The notes under the pieces were generated by a model. The model did not search any database. It was not told where the DNA came from and saw only the letters and a list, made by a program, of their open reading frames with translations. The position numbers and the translations under genes are program-made. 64,000 nucleotides of DNA from contig CM063257.1 in assembly GCA_032158295.1 (NCBI GenBank), positions 18,134,332 to 18,198,331 on the forward strand. The letters run 5' to 3'. This document shows, piece after piece, positions 1 through 11,812 of the stretch. How positions within the stretch are numbered: the first letter of the stretch is position 1; every line of letters starts with the position of its first letter. The DNA is from Pycnopodia helianthoides. Taxonomy: Eukaryota; Echinodermata; Asteroidea; Forcipulatida; Asteriidae.

Positions 1-1826
1 CGTGAGTAGAATTTGAAACTTTGCATGGTGGAGATACAATCTAGTAAGGTTTGTAGTAAGACCATGTACATGTACTGAGTAGAATTTGAAACTTTGCATG
101 GTGGAGATACAGTCTAGTAAGGTTTGTAGTAAGACCATGTACATGTACGTGAGTAGAATTTGAAAACTTTGCATGGTGGAGATACAGTCTAGTAAGGTTT
201 GTAGTAAGACCATGTACATGTACGTGAGTAGAATTTGAAACTTTGCATGGTGGAGATACAGTCTAGTAAGGTTTGTAGTAAGACCATGTACATGTACGTG
301 AGTAGAATTTGAAACTTTGCATGGTGGAGATACAGTCTAGTAAGGTTTGTAGTAAGACCATGTACATGTACGTGAGTAGAATTTAAACTTTGCATGGTGG
401 AGATACAGTCTAGTAAGGTTTGTAGTAAGACCATGTACATGTACGTGAGTAGAATTTAAAACTTTGCATGGTGGAGATACAGTCTAGTAAGGTTTGTAGT
501 AAGACCATGTACATGTACGTGAGTAGAATTTGAAACTTTGCATGGTGGAGATACAGTCTAGTAAGGTTTGTAGTAAGACCATGTACATGTACGTGAGTAG
601 AATTTGAAACTTTGCATGGTGGAGATACAGTCTAGTAAGGTTTGTAGTAAGACCATGTACATGTACGTGAGTAGAATTTAAAACTTTGCATGGTGGAGAT
701 ACAGTCTAGTAAGGTTTGTAGTAAGACCATGTACATGTACGTGAGTAGAATTTGAAACTTTGCATGGTGGAGATACAGTCTAGTAAGGTTTGTAGTAAGA
801 CCATGTACATGTACGTGAGTAGAATTTGAAACTTTGCATGGTGGAGATACAGTCTAGTAAGGTTTGTAGTAAGACCATGTACATGTACGTGAGTAGAATT
901 TGAAACTTTGCATGGTGGAGATACAGTCTAGTAAGGTTTGTAGTAAGACCATGTACATGTACGTGAGTAGAATTTGAAACTTTGCATGGTGGAGATACAG
1001 TCTAGTAAGGTTTGTAGTAAGACCATGTACATGTACGTGAGTAGAATTTGAAACTTTGCATGGTGGAGATACAATCTAGTAAGGTTTGTAGTAAGACCAT
1101 GTACATGTACGTAGTAGAATTTGAAACTTTGCATGGTGGAGATACAGTCTAGTAAGGTTTGTAGTAAGACCATGTACATGTATGTGAGTAGAATTTGAAA
1201 CTTTGCATGGTGGAGATACAATCTAGTAAGGTTTGTAGTAAGACCATGTACATGTACGTGAGTAGAATTTGAAACTTTGCATGGTGGAGATACAATCTAG
1301 TAAGGTTTGTAGTAAGACCATGTACATGTACGTGAGTAGAATTTGAAACTTTGCATGGTGGAGATACAATCTAGTAAGGTTTGTAGTAAGACCATGTACA
1401 TGTACGTGAGTAGAATTTGAAACTTTGCATGGTGGAGATACAGTCTAGTAAGGTTTGTAGTAAGACCATGTACATGTACGTGAGTAGAATTTGAAACTTT
1501 GCATGGTGGAGATACAATCTAGTAAGGTTTGTAGTAAGACCATGTACATGTACGTGAGTAGAATTTGAAACTTTGCATGGTGGAGATACAGTCTAGTAAG
1601 GTTTGTAGTAAGACCATGTACATGTACGTGAGTAGAATTTGAAACTTTGCATGGGGGAGATACAATCTAGTAAGGTTGTGGTAACACCATGTAATGTACA
1701 TGAGTAGGATTTGAAATTTTACAAGGTGGAGATACAATCTAGTAAGGCTTGCAGTAAATCATGTACATAAGCAGAATTTGAAACTTTACATGGTGGGAAT
1801 ACATTCTAGTAAGGTATGCTTCAAAA
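1..1826. repeat. 74-bp tandem satellite, about 24 copies
   Basis: Direct head-to-tail repeats of a 74-bp unit starting cgtgagtagaatttgaaac and ending in accatgtacatgta. Copies begin at 1, 75, 148, 223, 297 and so on; a few are 73 or 75 bp through single-base indels. Copies up to about 1640 are nearly identical, differing mainly at an a/g site (gatacaatc versus gatacagtc); the last three copies decay progressively. The array runs off the left edge, so its true size is unknown. Open frames across it are artefacts of the repeat. Confidence 0.97.
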
Positions 1827-1862
1827 CTTACTAGATTGTATTCTCACTATGCATAGTTTCAA
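1778..1862. repeat. Inverted satellite half-unit forming a hairpin at the array edge
   Basis: The last decayed satellite copy (1778-1813) is followed after a 13-nt spacer by an inverted copy of the same half-unit (1827-1862). The arms are about 36 bp with a few mismatches. The array therefore ends in a fold-back, as expected of a terminal structure or an inversion breakpoint. Confidence 0.85.
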
Positions 1863-3265
1863 CCATTTGCCCCAATGTTTTTCTCTGGGCCCTCCTGTTT
1901 TCCTCCCTCCAAAAAAATCAAACACTTTCGATCCCTGATCTCTGACCAGGTTCCTGTTCGTATATGGGTTGATGTGGCTGGCTGCCAAAGGCGCCCCTGC
2001 ATGCCTGAAGCTCATATATGTTGTAGCCGCACCCTTTTCAATTCTGCTTCTCAGTCGGAGTAAGGATGTTTAGCCTCCTGCATTTTTGTATATCAGATGT
2101 CACTTCACACAAATATTTGTTGACTTGATTGGATTGGATTGTCCTTCTGGTTCCTTCATTTCAGCAAAGAGGATATATCCTCTATATGTAGAAGGATTTT
2201 GGGGGGTAAAAGATGCTAACAAATGTAAAAATAAAATCATCATTGTTTCAGGACCAAGAAAAGCAGGCTTTTGCGAAAAGCTCCAAACTCATGAATAACT
2301 TGTGTAGCAAACTTACTCCCGTCCTTTCTTAGGTGTTTCTCATGTTTTAGCTCGGTCCATTAACAGCAGCCAACCACCAACCCGGTCATTACCACGCAGT
2401 GAACACCGGCTTATCACACTGTTATTCCCAAATTTAAAACCAGATAAACAAGGTCATGCGACCACCTCTCAACCAATAGGACTGCCTAAACTTTCTGGGT
2501 GTTTATGAATGTCAAATACATGCTTTTTGTGTGCAATCAAAATGAGCAACAGTGATTTTGTTGGTTTTTAAATGTAATTTCTTGGCTTTGAAATTACTTT
2601 AGCTGGAGATATCTCTGTGGAGGATTGGTACTGGTATCAACATTATAATAAGTCTGCTTTTAAATTGAACCTACATTGTATTCACTGATCACCAATTTGT
2701 TTACATTATTTTAGATTTTGTACACTGCAAGTATATTCAACAAAGCCAGAAGATGGTGAGGCAATCGTGATGTTACACTGCTGCGTGCTCCTTGCTGAGT
2801 TTATGAAAAGAAGGAATACAAATGGAGAGTATATTTTCATCAAGATGAATATAAAGGTTCACAATGGCTTTAACATGTAAATGATATCAAATTGTGTTGA
2901 AGAAGTGTTATTTGAACTCAACTTATTGAATGTTTGTTGCCCATCTTCTGCCCTTTGGTGAAGGAAAAAAGGACTATATTCACCCCCCACAGAAAAACAT
3001 GTAGACTGTACAGCTGTTTATTGAGAGAGTTGCAACAACTTGCGATGTTTTTGGTCCCCAAAAAATGCATGTGCCCACACAGGGTGCCAGACGAGACTGC
3101 ACATTGGGTGACAATGCTGCATTTGGACCAAAAATGGCATCCAGCAACCATGGACACAGTTTTATAAACCCATTGTTACATGTATTAAAGCAAAAACACT
3201 GCTTAGCAAATTTTATTTTTGCAAAGAAAAATGAGTCGGCCACAAGTTGCAACAATGGAAACTTA
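1863..3265. other. Non-coding stretch, no convincing gene
   Basis: Mostly unique AT-rich DNA. Short open frames have no recognisable domain. One small exon-like segment at 2252-2332 is listed separately. Around 3157-3265 the sequence resembles the left part of a decayed MITE of the gggcccaattt family. Confidence 0.5.
2252..2332 (+). CDS. Candidate terminal exon of an unknown gene
   Basis: A canonical acceptor (cattgtttcag) precedes 26 open codons ending in TAG at 2330-2332, read in phase 0. The peptide is Lys/Ser-rich with no recognised motif. I could not connect it to an upstream exon. It may be chance, since such short open segments are common. Confidence 0.15.
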   Translation, partial: DQEKQAFAKSSKLMNNLCSKLTPVLS

Positions 3266-4783
3266 ATATATTTTTGGCTGGTTACCTGTTTCTGCTAAGC
3301 AAGATTTATCTGTGTTCAGCAGGTTTTTGTTTCTAAAGGCTTTATGAAATTGGACCCATGTGACAAAAAGAAACTAATCCCTCCTTGTTCATGTTGTTGT
3401 ACCTCTCAATATACAACTGTGGGTGTAGGTGTTATATTGCACAGGATTTGCTGTTGTGTGGTGGGGTTAAACGGGAAAACCTTTTGATTTTGCCATCTTT
3501 GTTGTCTTCCATTGAAAACAAAATATTTGGTTGATTCTGAATTACCGGCTACAGCTGTGGCTGGATCACCATGTTAACATGTGCTGAAGCATATGCTGCC
3601 CTTAGCAACAACCTTAGCAATAGCTGCAGCTTCCAATGCGAACACAGCCCTAATCACTCAGAATAAGGTTGTAAGGAAATTAGTCTGGTACCTCTTTCAG
3701 TTTACTGAGAACCAGCAGTAGCTACAATGTAGTGTATACAAGGAGCTTGACAAAGATTAACATTTATATCTCTACACACAACCTTATACTCAGTGGTGCC
3801 ATTTTGTTTAACATTCCTTGCCTGGTCATAACCTGGGCATGCTAGTCTTTCTTGAAGTAGTGGAGAATGATACATTTAGTAAACTGGCTTCCATAAACCA
3901 CCTGAAAGGAAATGCCAGTCAGCAAATTCAAATACATACGTGGACATCAAAAATAAATATGCCTTTCCATGCCTTTTTACTTGAGTGATACTAAACAAAA
4001 TTCAAGATCGTGTCTTTGTACGGTTTGTTGACTTCAGTTTTTGTAATTTCTGTTTGCTGTGAGCATGACTAACCATAGAGGTGTAGATTTTCTTACTAAC
4101 AAAAAATGTGTGGACATGTACAAATGAATGTAATTAATGTTAACCATATGAGTTTTGAGGCATTGCATGGTAAGGTATCAATGTATTTCAGTTCGCGGTT
4201 TACTTTTCTGTGTAGATATATTTTTGGCTGGTTACCTGTTTCTGCTAAGCAAGATTTATCTGTGTTCAGCAGGTTTTTGTTTCTAAAGGCTTTATGAAAT
4301 TGGACCCATGTGACAAAAAGAAACTAATCCCTCCTTGTTCATGTTGTTGTAACTCTCAATGTACAACTGTGGGTGTAGGTGTTATATTGCACAGGATTTG
4401 CTGTTGTGTGGTGGGGTTAAACGGGAAAACCTTTTGATTTTGCCATCTTTGTTGTCTTCCATTGAAAACAAAATATTTGGTCGATTCTGAATTACCGGCT
4501 ACAGCTGTGGCTGGATCACCATGTTAACATGTGCTGAAGCATATGCTGCCCATAGAAACAACCTTAGCAATAGCTGCAGCTTCCAATGCGAACACAGCCT
4601 TAATCACTCAGAATAAGGTTGTAAGGAAATTAGTCTGGTACCTCTTTCAGTTTACTGAGAACCAGCAGTAGCTACAATGTAGTGTATACAAGGAGCTTGA
4701 CAAAGATTAACATTCATATCTCTACACACAACCTTATTCTCAGTGGTGCCATTTTGTTTAACATTCCTTGCCTGGTCATAACC
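3266..4783. repeat. 568-bp direct duplication with 950-bp period
   Basis: Positions 3266-3833 and 4216-4783 match at a constant 950-bp offset with only a handful of substitutions (for example acctctcaat versus aactctcaat), so the duplication looks recent. Unrelated sequence (3834-4215) separates the copies. Each copy begins with the right end of a decayed gggcccaattt-type MITE (ctttatgaaattggacccat). No gene is seen in either copy. Confidence 0.95.
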
Positions 4784-6164
4784 CCTGGAATTTTTAAAAG
4801 CCCTTTATGAACCCACAGCCATGACAGCTTGGCTCTGTGACTCTGGCTTAGGCTCCTGCAATATTTGAAAATGTGCACTTGGGGGCTTTAACAGGTGGAC
4901 TGAGTCTAAACCTTGGCAGAAGCCGAGATTTAGAAAAGGTCCAATGATGACATGGGAGACAGATGAAATATTTTAATTACCTCTGTGGTCAATCCATTCA
5001 AAGCTCAAGCATGGTAGCCAACCAATTATACATCAAGGCATAGAGTAACTGGTACCCCTCTTATTCTGTTGTGGTCTTTCAACATGTCTAAACTGCATGC
5101 AGTTCAGGGTGACTGGATACATTTATGCGATCATGTGATCTTTGACACACATGAACTATATATAAACAAATTTCAGTTAGTGTGTCTTTTCCAGCGGTTA
5201 GTGACAAGAGGAAACAATACAGCATGCCCATGGGACGGAGGTTGCTCTACACAGCAACAACTCTTTAATTAATATTGTGAATAACTGTGGATGGAAAGAT
5301 TTCAGGTACCAATTCAGTAACTATTTTTGTTAAAATAATATATTGAAGTATGTGTGGATATGAATCTATATATTGTTGATATTATACGTATAGAAATATC
5401 ATGTGTTCTAAATTAACACTGCACATTAAATACTTAATTTATGAAGTTACATAATTTTTACAGAGAAGAGTGTATCTAATCCAAAAGCTATGTTGCATAT
5501 TGCACTTAATTTTGTTGTGACCTTGCATTTTTGCCATACACATTGTTCAGTTGTTTGGCCTTTGATTGTTCACAATCACATGCAATTCATGGAATGTTCC
5601 TCTTGATGTTAGTAAAGCAGTATTCTAATTTGAAGTGAAAACACAGACTTGAAATTGTAGCGAGTACATTTTTTTGTACTTTCGTTATTAATTTTAACAT
5701 TGTTTTTATATAATCACAAACACGACTCTATATTTGAAATACTTATTTGATATTGTCACCTTTTTATCAGTGTTTTTTACAACTTTAACCAGAGACTTTT
5801 TTAGAGACCGAGTTCATTGTTTTAATGTGTATTTTTGTACCTGCATGATTAATTGTTTTTAAACAATACTGTAACATTCGCACTTCCCTAAAATGGTTTG
5901 AATTCAATATTAATTGAAAATATCATGTATAATAATTGGATACGGTGCAAAGGACAATTTGTTATGCTATATTTAGGGGTGTATCGTTTAGAATGATTTG
6001 TATTTGTAGGACCTTATTTGTTTTTATTTTTTTTATTCAATTTTAGTTTTTAAACTGTGATGAAACACAATATTATGTACCATGTTTTCAGTGAAAACCA
6101 ACCACCATTTTATTCAAATATGGGGCAACCCACCACACTACTTTCAGTTAATTCTCACCTGCCT
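4784..6164. other. Non-coding AT-rich stretch
   Basis: No domain, tRNA or clear repeat is visible. The longest frame is under 70 codons and has no splice-site or codon-pattern support. Confidence 0.5.
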
Positions 6165-6460
6165 GACCATTCAGTATTGTCCATTGTGGTTATAAAGAAT
6201 AGATGGTATCATATGGTGCATGCATTTACACTGTCTGACCATTCAATATCATCCACTGTGGTTTTAAATGATACATGTAATATGCAACCTGCGATATGAT
6301 TATAACATGTGGTGCATGGGTTCTACACAATACACAGTCAACCCTCCTATCATCCACTGTGGTTTTGAATGATGGATAAACTGTGCCAGCCTGCAATGTG
6401 CTTGTCATGTGGTGAATGCATACTGTACACCCATATGCAGTTGGTTCTGTGCACAGCTGT
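6165..6460. repeat. Degenerate tandem repeat, about 3 copies
   Basis: The phrase atcatccactgtggtttt with a following aatgat recurs near 6170, 6245 and 6350, each followed by related segments containing catgtggtgcatg. Spacing is irregular (about 75-105 bp), so this is an old, diverged array. Open frames across it reflect the repeat. Confidence 0.6.
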
Positions 6461-6704
6461 GCCACCATACACAATCTGTGCAGTTGAATGGTTTCAAATG
6501 ACAGGAATGATTGGTCAACTCATGGCAACATTAGACGGGTTAATAATTGCTTTTAACACACTGAGGAACTTGCGATATCCCACAATTGTGAAGCTTAATT
6601 AGCAAGAAATTAAGTATTTTGTGAAACTAATGAGGTTTCTCTTGTCCTACTAATTAGACGTACAATTCAATCTGTTGACTCAATTACACACTGGACTACT
6701 GATC

Positions 6705-6880
6705 AGGGCCCAATTGTACACAGCTGCTTAAGCAGAAAATATTGCTTTGAACATGAATGAGCAGGGTACCGGTCACAAACTGTAAATGTGACATGGTAGT
6801 TTGGCTGGTCATTCTGGTAAGCGTAATTTTTTGTGCTTAGCTACTTTCTGTGCCTAAGCACCTCTATGAAATTGGGCCCA
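6705..6880. mobile_element. MITE with gggcccaatt termini
   Basis: A 176-bp element begins agggcccaatt...cagctgcttaagca and ends tgcctaagcacctctatg then aaattgggccca, so the ends are about 28-bp imperfect terminal inverted repeats. It has no coding capacity. The same ends recur at 19541, 20919-21115 and 55209, and as a decayed copy near 3350 and 4300. The target duplication is not obvious. The superfamily is inferred as Harbinger-like because the terminus also sits at the edge of the Harbinger-type locus at 55.2 kb. Confidence 0.8.
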
Positions 6881-8548
6881 GTGTTTAGTGATTTATACAT
6901 CAGGGCAGTACCTCATAACCAACATATCATTCATAATGAGTAAGATATTTCATATTCCTAAAAATATGTACTGTATTTCAGATGGCAATATTCATAAATG
7001 TATGAATTAAATATGCAATGAGATTTAAAAACTTATTTTGTTCGCCAAATATCTACCAACCTGGTATTAGATTGAATCAAGTAGTTCTCAGTTTTACACA
7101 AATGTAGATTTTTCATGCATCTTCCTTCCATCACCAATTGTGCATTAATTACCATAATCAAAACAACACCATGTAAAAATAATTTCATACAAAAATGCAA
7201 CTTACATTTTCGTCAACTTTGTAATATTTCTTTGATGCTGTTAAACTTTATTGAGTTGGTGCAAAAACGTTGTATCTCCTTGAATAGCACTTAGGTTAAG
7301 TGCGAGTTTAAAATTATTAAAATGTTGTATCTCGGATTTGACACAAAACAATTACAAGCTAAGATACAACATTTTTGCACAGAACATTTTCGTGCGACAA
7401 AGGACATTTTTATACAACCTTTTTGCACTGACGCAACAAGTTCTCAGACACCTTGTAATTTGTTTGAAATCATAACATGAAGTTATACATGTTTTTATTT
7501 GAAACCATTGCCCATTTTCAAGGCTCTGCTTACTGTGCAACTTTTGCACTTACAGTCACCATTTTTTGCGTAAAGCTTAAGCCAAATTGCAGTAGCTGTG
7601 CACGAGAAGAATTTTCTTAACGTGAACATCTGCGCCGGCAACAATTCCCTGCTTGTTAAATAGGCTTTTTCTTCTTTAGAGCTTGAAAATTTGGTTTTAT
7701 GTCAAACATGTGGAGCAGTTAAGAATCAGTCTCTAACTATATTCACTCTAGCCCAATCTCAAACTCTTTTCTTACTGCCATAGAATTCTGGGGTGTGGTA
7801 AAATGAAATGATTTATCACGATCTTTCAGTCCATAATGGAAGGTCCAATTATTAAAGGAACACAAACGTCATTGTGATAATTTCACATCTCTTTGAGAAT
7901 CTACTCCCCCCCCCCCCTATGACAGTGTTTCTATCTGATTATATGAACTAGATTTGTGGAAAAGTTGATGAATGTTTGTCATTGTGATAGTATTGGCTCT
8001 CATGCAACTCTAGTGATATTGCTCTCTCAACTGCTGCCCCATTTCAGGCTGTAGTCACAAAGGCAGAAGTTTCCCAGGAGCCAACAGTCTCATTAGAACA
8101 GCAGCAGTATTGTGAGAATCACATGAGAGCTGTCATGCTATCACCGCAACAAACATTTAACGACTTATCTAAAGGTCTAATGAAGAGCGTGTCACATCTA
8201 AGTTGTTGGTAAATTTTATTTCTTCATAGTGTCTTCAAAAAAAAAAAGTTTTAAGATGCTTTGCTGCTCTGTCATGTAATTTATGTATCTTGTGCAATTT
8301 GTTTTAGTTTTTCTTTTTACATGTATCAGCACTTTCTTACCGTCATAATTTTAGCTATACTTTTAAATTGTTCGACCATAAACAACCAACCCTATTGCGT
8401 TTTCTCCAGCTGTTATGGTTACAAGTTTAAGTATGCTGCCTACTGAGTCACAAACAATATGGTTTTGGCGCTGGTAACTACTGCCTTAACTGAAGTTGGC
8501 GATGATCTGATGATTGATCAAAGCCAAAATTCATGGCACTGCTTACCC
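6881..8548. other. Non-coding stretch with a small inverted repeat
   Basis: No gene is recognised. Segments 7259-7282 and 7355-7380 form an inverted repeat around gtgcaaaaa(c/t)gttgtatct; the same motif recurs as gatacaacattt-like words to 7430 and again near 9680. A C9 run lies near 7910. Confidence 0.5.
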
Positions 8549-8790
8549 CAGAATTCTGTGCTTACAGTGCCCTTTAATGTACTGGACTCTATGGGCCCTA
8601 CCCACAGAATTCTGTGCTTACGGTGCCCTTTAAAGTACTTGACTCTATGGGCCCTACCCACAGAATTCTGTGCTTACGGTGCCCTTTAAAGTACTGGACT
8701 CTATGGGCCCTACCCACAGAATTCTGTGCTTACGGTGCCCTTTAAAGTACTGGACTCTATGGGCCCTACCCACAGAATTCTGTGCGTACT
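8549..8790. repeat. 56-bp minisatellite, about 4.3 copies
   Basis: Units begin cagaattctgtgcttac at 8549, 8605, 8661, 8717 and 8773, an exact 56-bp spacing. Each holds an EcoRI-type gaattc and a gggccc word. Copies differ by a few bases only. An open frame runs through the array because 56-bp steps happen to avoid stops briefly; it is not a gene. Confidence 0.95.
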
Positions 8791-9206
8791 TAAAGTACTG
8801 CATTTTTTGTAGACTGTATGCAAGGCTCGTATTTGGATCAGGTTAGTGTATGAAGTTGTTTACTTCGCATGTTATAGTAAGGCAACCAAATGTTTGATTA
8901 TGCTAGACTTGCACCTAATCTATTGTGGGTTGATGTGTTTTTGTTTTATTCTTTACTGTACGTACAACAATGTAGTAGACCTTTTCATTTTTCTTTTTCT
9001 TTTAATAAACTGTTATGAAATTTTTTAAAGATTGTATTGAACTAAACATATCCTTCATCAGTGCTAATAATTGTGCACTTTCTGGATGCTTGTATCTATA
9101 GATGTTTTCAAGGTTTAAAAAAAATGTATTACACACTGCAAAATGTGTTAAAATTAGACCAGCCTCCAATTTCACAAAATATTACACAACAGTGCAACAT
9201 TTATTG
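8791..9206. other. Non-coding stretch
   Basis: AT-rich, with no recognised gene, RNA or repeat. Confidence 0.4.
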
Positions 9207-9601
9207 CTTAAAGGAACATTACAGAATTGGTAAGGAAAAAACTTGTAAAATATACTTTTTGATCACAGATTTACATAAAACTGACACGGTCTAATGATGA
9301 TGATAGTAGAAAACATTCCTTGAAATATTTCTGTCTGAAATGGATATTTGATGAGAAAGGAATAAACTAATTTTCCGATTGGAGTTTATCGCTCAGTGAG
9401 CGTTTTATTCATTTTTTGAACCTATATGATTTCATGCAAATGTGTAATCGGTTTTTCACTTTTTTGTTGTGACCCAGATGGCCGATCGATCTCAAACTCC
9501 TACAGGTTTGTCAGTTTATGTCTATGGTGGATTACATAAAGTGCTTACACTGCCAGCAACCGTTTTGTTAGCAAAAACCAATTCTGTGATGTTCCTTTAA
9601 G
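9207..9601. mobile_element. MITE with cttaaaggaacat termini
   Basis: A 395-bp element starts cttaaaggaacattacag plus aattggt and ends accaattctgtgatg plus ttcctttaag, giving about 25-bp terminal inverted repeats with one or two mismatches. The interior is non-coding. It carries no transposase and is therefore a non-autonomous DNA transposon; I cannot assign its superfamily from the ends alone. Confidence 0.85.
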
Positions 9602-10560
9602 TTTTGCACCACTAACACAAAATCTAATGCATGTTCATAAAGTTGCACTGTTATAAGATGCAGGAGATTATCCTTGTTTAAGTGCACAAATGTTGTATCT
9701 TGATTTTGTTAGTTGTTTCTCACTTGAGAGAAACTTTGTGCAAAGTTGTTGCATCTTGGTATGTAAGATTTTGTGTAAACATCCGGGATACATTTGTGCA
9801 CCTGCAAACTTGTGTGTCACAGAATTGACTTCTTTTGAGATACAATGTGTACGATGGTTTTGCACTAACACCTAGTGTTTCCCTAGACTGATGAGCAAAA
9901 TGGTAAAAATTAAAATTGATGATTGAAGCAAAATGTACACAGCCTTAAACTGACAAGCAGTGCATTATAAACAAGCAGGTTTTATCTAGTGCTCATCAGC
10001 ATAACATGTGTAGTGCCAAAAACAACTTTTCTAGTCATTTATGTGATAGCTGAGTTACCCTCAAATGTCACCCTAAAACAAAACAAATTATACCCAACTC
10101 AAGTAAGACTGTACATGTACTCCGATGCTGTTAATGTTATGCAAGAATCCCATAAGGGGGTATTTATTTTCCATGAAAGATGCAACCTACATGTTCGACC
10201 TCACTCTTAAACCAAATTGATGCAATATTTACGCAAACCACCAGGTACACTGTACATGTTCAATGTATAAATTTAGACAGTACCATTTTTATCTACACGA
10301 TCTACCAATAATAAAGGTATTCAAGGCGCTTGAACAAAGAGAAATAAGGCAGGGTTTTGAAACTTTTGAATTACGAGACCAACTATGTAGCATAAGGGTT
10401 TACAATGTGCTGAGGCGCATTCAGCAGCCACTGCCAGAAACACAGGGGCAAACCCCATCACAAGGTGAAGTTAAGCCATCAGTATTCAAGTGAACCACAT
10501 GCCCAATGTGTATGGCTTGTTCTAAGATCAAGTGAAAAGGGAGATGTTTTATTCAAGGAG
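9602..10560. other. Non-coding stretch
   Basis: No supported gene. A 76-codon open frame at 10263-10493 has no recognised domain and no splice context. Confidence 0.4.
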
Positions 10561-10740
10561 GGACTACTGTCATGATCATGTCAGGCCTGTGGCTGTACAT
10601 ACATATGTAGAGTTATAAACACTTACCCAGTTACTGCACGCACACACTCTCTCATCGCATTGAATCTATGGTCAGTGACTGGGAGAGAGTTCATTACTTC
10701 ATGTACAGCCACAGGCCTGCTTTGAGCATGAAGATAGTCC
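10561..10740. mobile_element. 180-bp foldback element
   Basis: The 40-bp ends are inverted copies: 10561-10600 against 10701-10740, with aggcctgtggctgtacat shared exactly at the inner part and mismatches toward the outside. A second nested pair (cccagttactg / cagtgactggg) lies inside. No coding capacity. Confidence 0.8.
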
Positions 10741-10828
10741 CAATTTCAGAGTAACGATCCTAAAACTAACTTTGGAAAAGACAGGCCAGTATTTAACAGT
10801 TTAACAACATTACTAAAGTGTAAGTACT

Positions 10829-11151
10829 CAGAGTTCTGCCCACAGTGGTCAGTGCCGGAAAACCCCCCCGGCACTCAGGATTCCCCAACCACCACTGGCA
10901 GAATTTTCTCTGTTTCCGACCACCACACATTTTCCAAATTTTTTAATTACACTTGCAATTTCCTTTTCAAAGGTTTTCAACGAAATGTAAAATTGGGTAT
11001 TTACCAGTAAAAATGGTATCTGAAGACATTAATTATGAGTACTTCTTTGTTTTGAGTTTATTTATATGATCTACCGTGTAACTGATCCATCTCGCGATGG
11101 TTTCCAGGGAAACATTTTTCCACCACTAAAGAAATCCTGGGCAGAACCCTG
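10829..11151. mobile_element. hAT-like MITE with CAG ends
   Basis: A 323-bp element has the ends cagagttctgcccacag and ctgggcagaaccctg, which are inverted copies. It is bracketed by direct agtact duplications (10823-10828 and 11152-11157). CAG...CTG termini are typical of hAT elements, although hAT normally makes an 8-bp target duplication, so the family call is tentative. The word agtact is itself palindromic, which weakens it as target-duplication evidence. Confidence 0.75.
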
Positions 11152-11157
11152 AGTACT

Positions 11158-11611
11158 TTGTTTTAAAATTTGACACCACGTGCATTTTTGTAAACTGTTC
11201 AGTCATAGAACAACTACATGTATAATGAACATCTTACATGTACATAACATGTACACTATCACTATGTAGACTTTATATCAAGTCTGAGATTGCAGTTATT
11301 TAAGTCTGCATCAGCCACACAATACCCCATCTACATATCTCTCAGTTTGCTTTAACAAGACCTACTTGTGATCAAAGGTTAATCCACAATCGAGTTTGTC
11401 TGCATCCATTTTATGCAACTAGGCCTTCAGCGCCACTGAATATGGTACGCAGTTGTGCCACGATGTGTATTTTGCAGTTTTCCACTCGCATTTGTAGGAT
11501 TTATCACTTAAATTCAGTAAAGATAAGTAATTTGTAATTGTATATTATTCCGACCTTTGACCTCACAGTATGTCTTCAATAATGTTAATGTTATAATAAA
11601 TGAATCCAATG
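11158..11611. other. Non-coding, downstream of TSSC4
   Basis: No gene is seen. This is the region 3' of the minus-strand TSSC4 gene. Confidence 0.4.
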
Positions 11612-11617
11612 TTTATT
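11612..11617 (-). terminator. Probable polyadenylation signal of TSSC4
   Basis: An AATAAA hexamer on the minus strand lies about 200 bp after the TSSC4 stop codon, a typical 3'UTR distance. No other hexamer is needed to explain the 3' end. Confidence 0.5.
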
Positions 11618-11812
11618 TCAATACAATTATTTTGTTGACTCATTTAATTTTGTACTAAATCATTGGTGTAATTTGTAAAACTTCCAGCCAAAAACACTCC
11701 AAGGACCTTGTTTCACTTCAAGATACTTTTAAGTTGGGTCCAGAATGCCCCACAATTTTGGAAATTGGATTGGTTACCCAGCTGGCTTCAAAATATTACT
11801 GAGAGTTCATAA

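Noticed and set aside
189..1737. Open frames on the minus strand through the 74-bp array
   Set aside because: They repeat the satellite unit in rotating frames and have no independent coding support.
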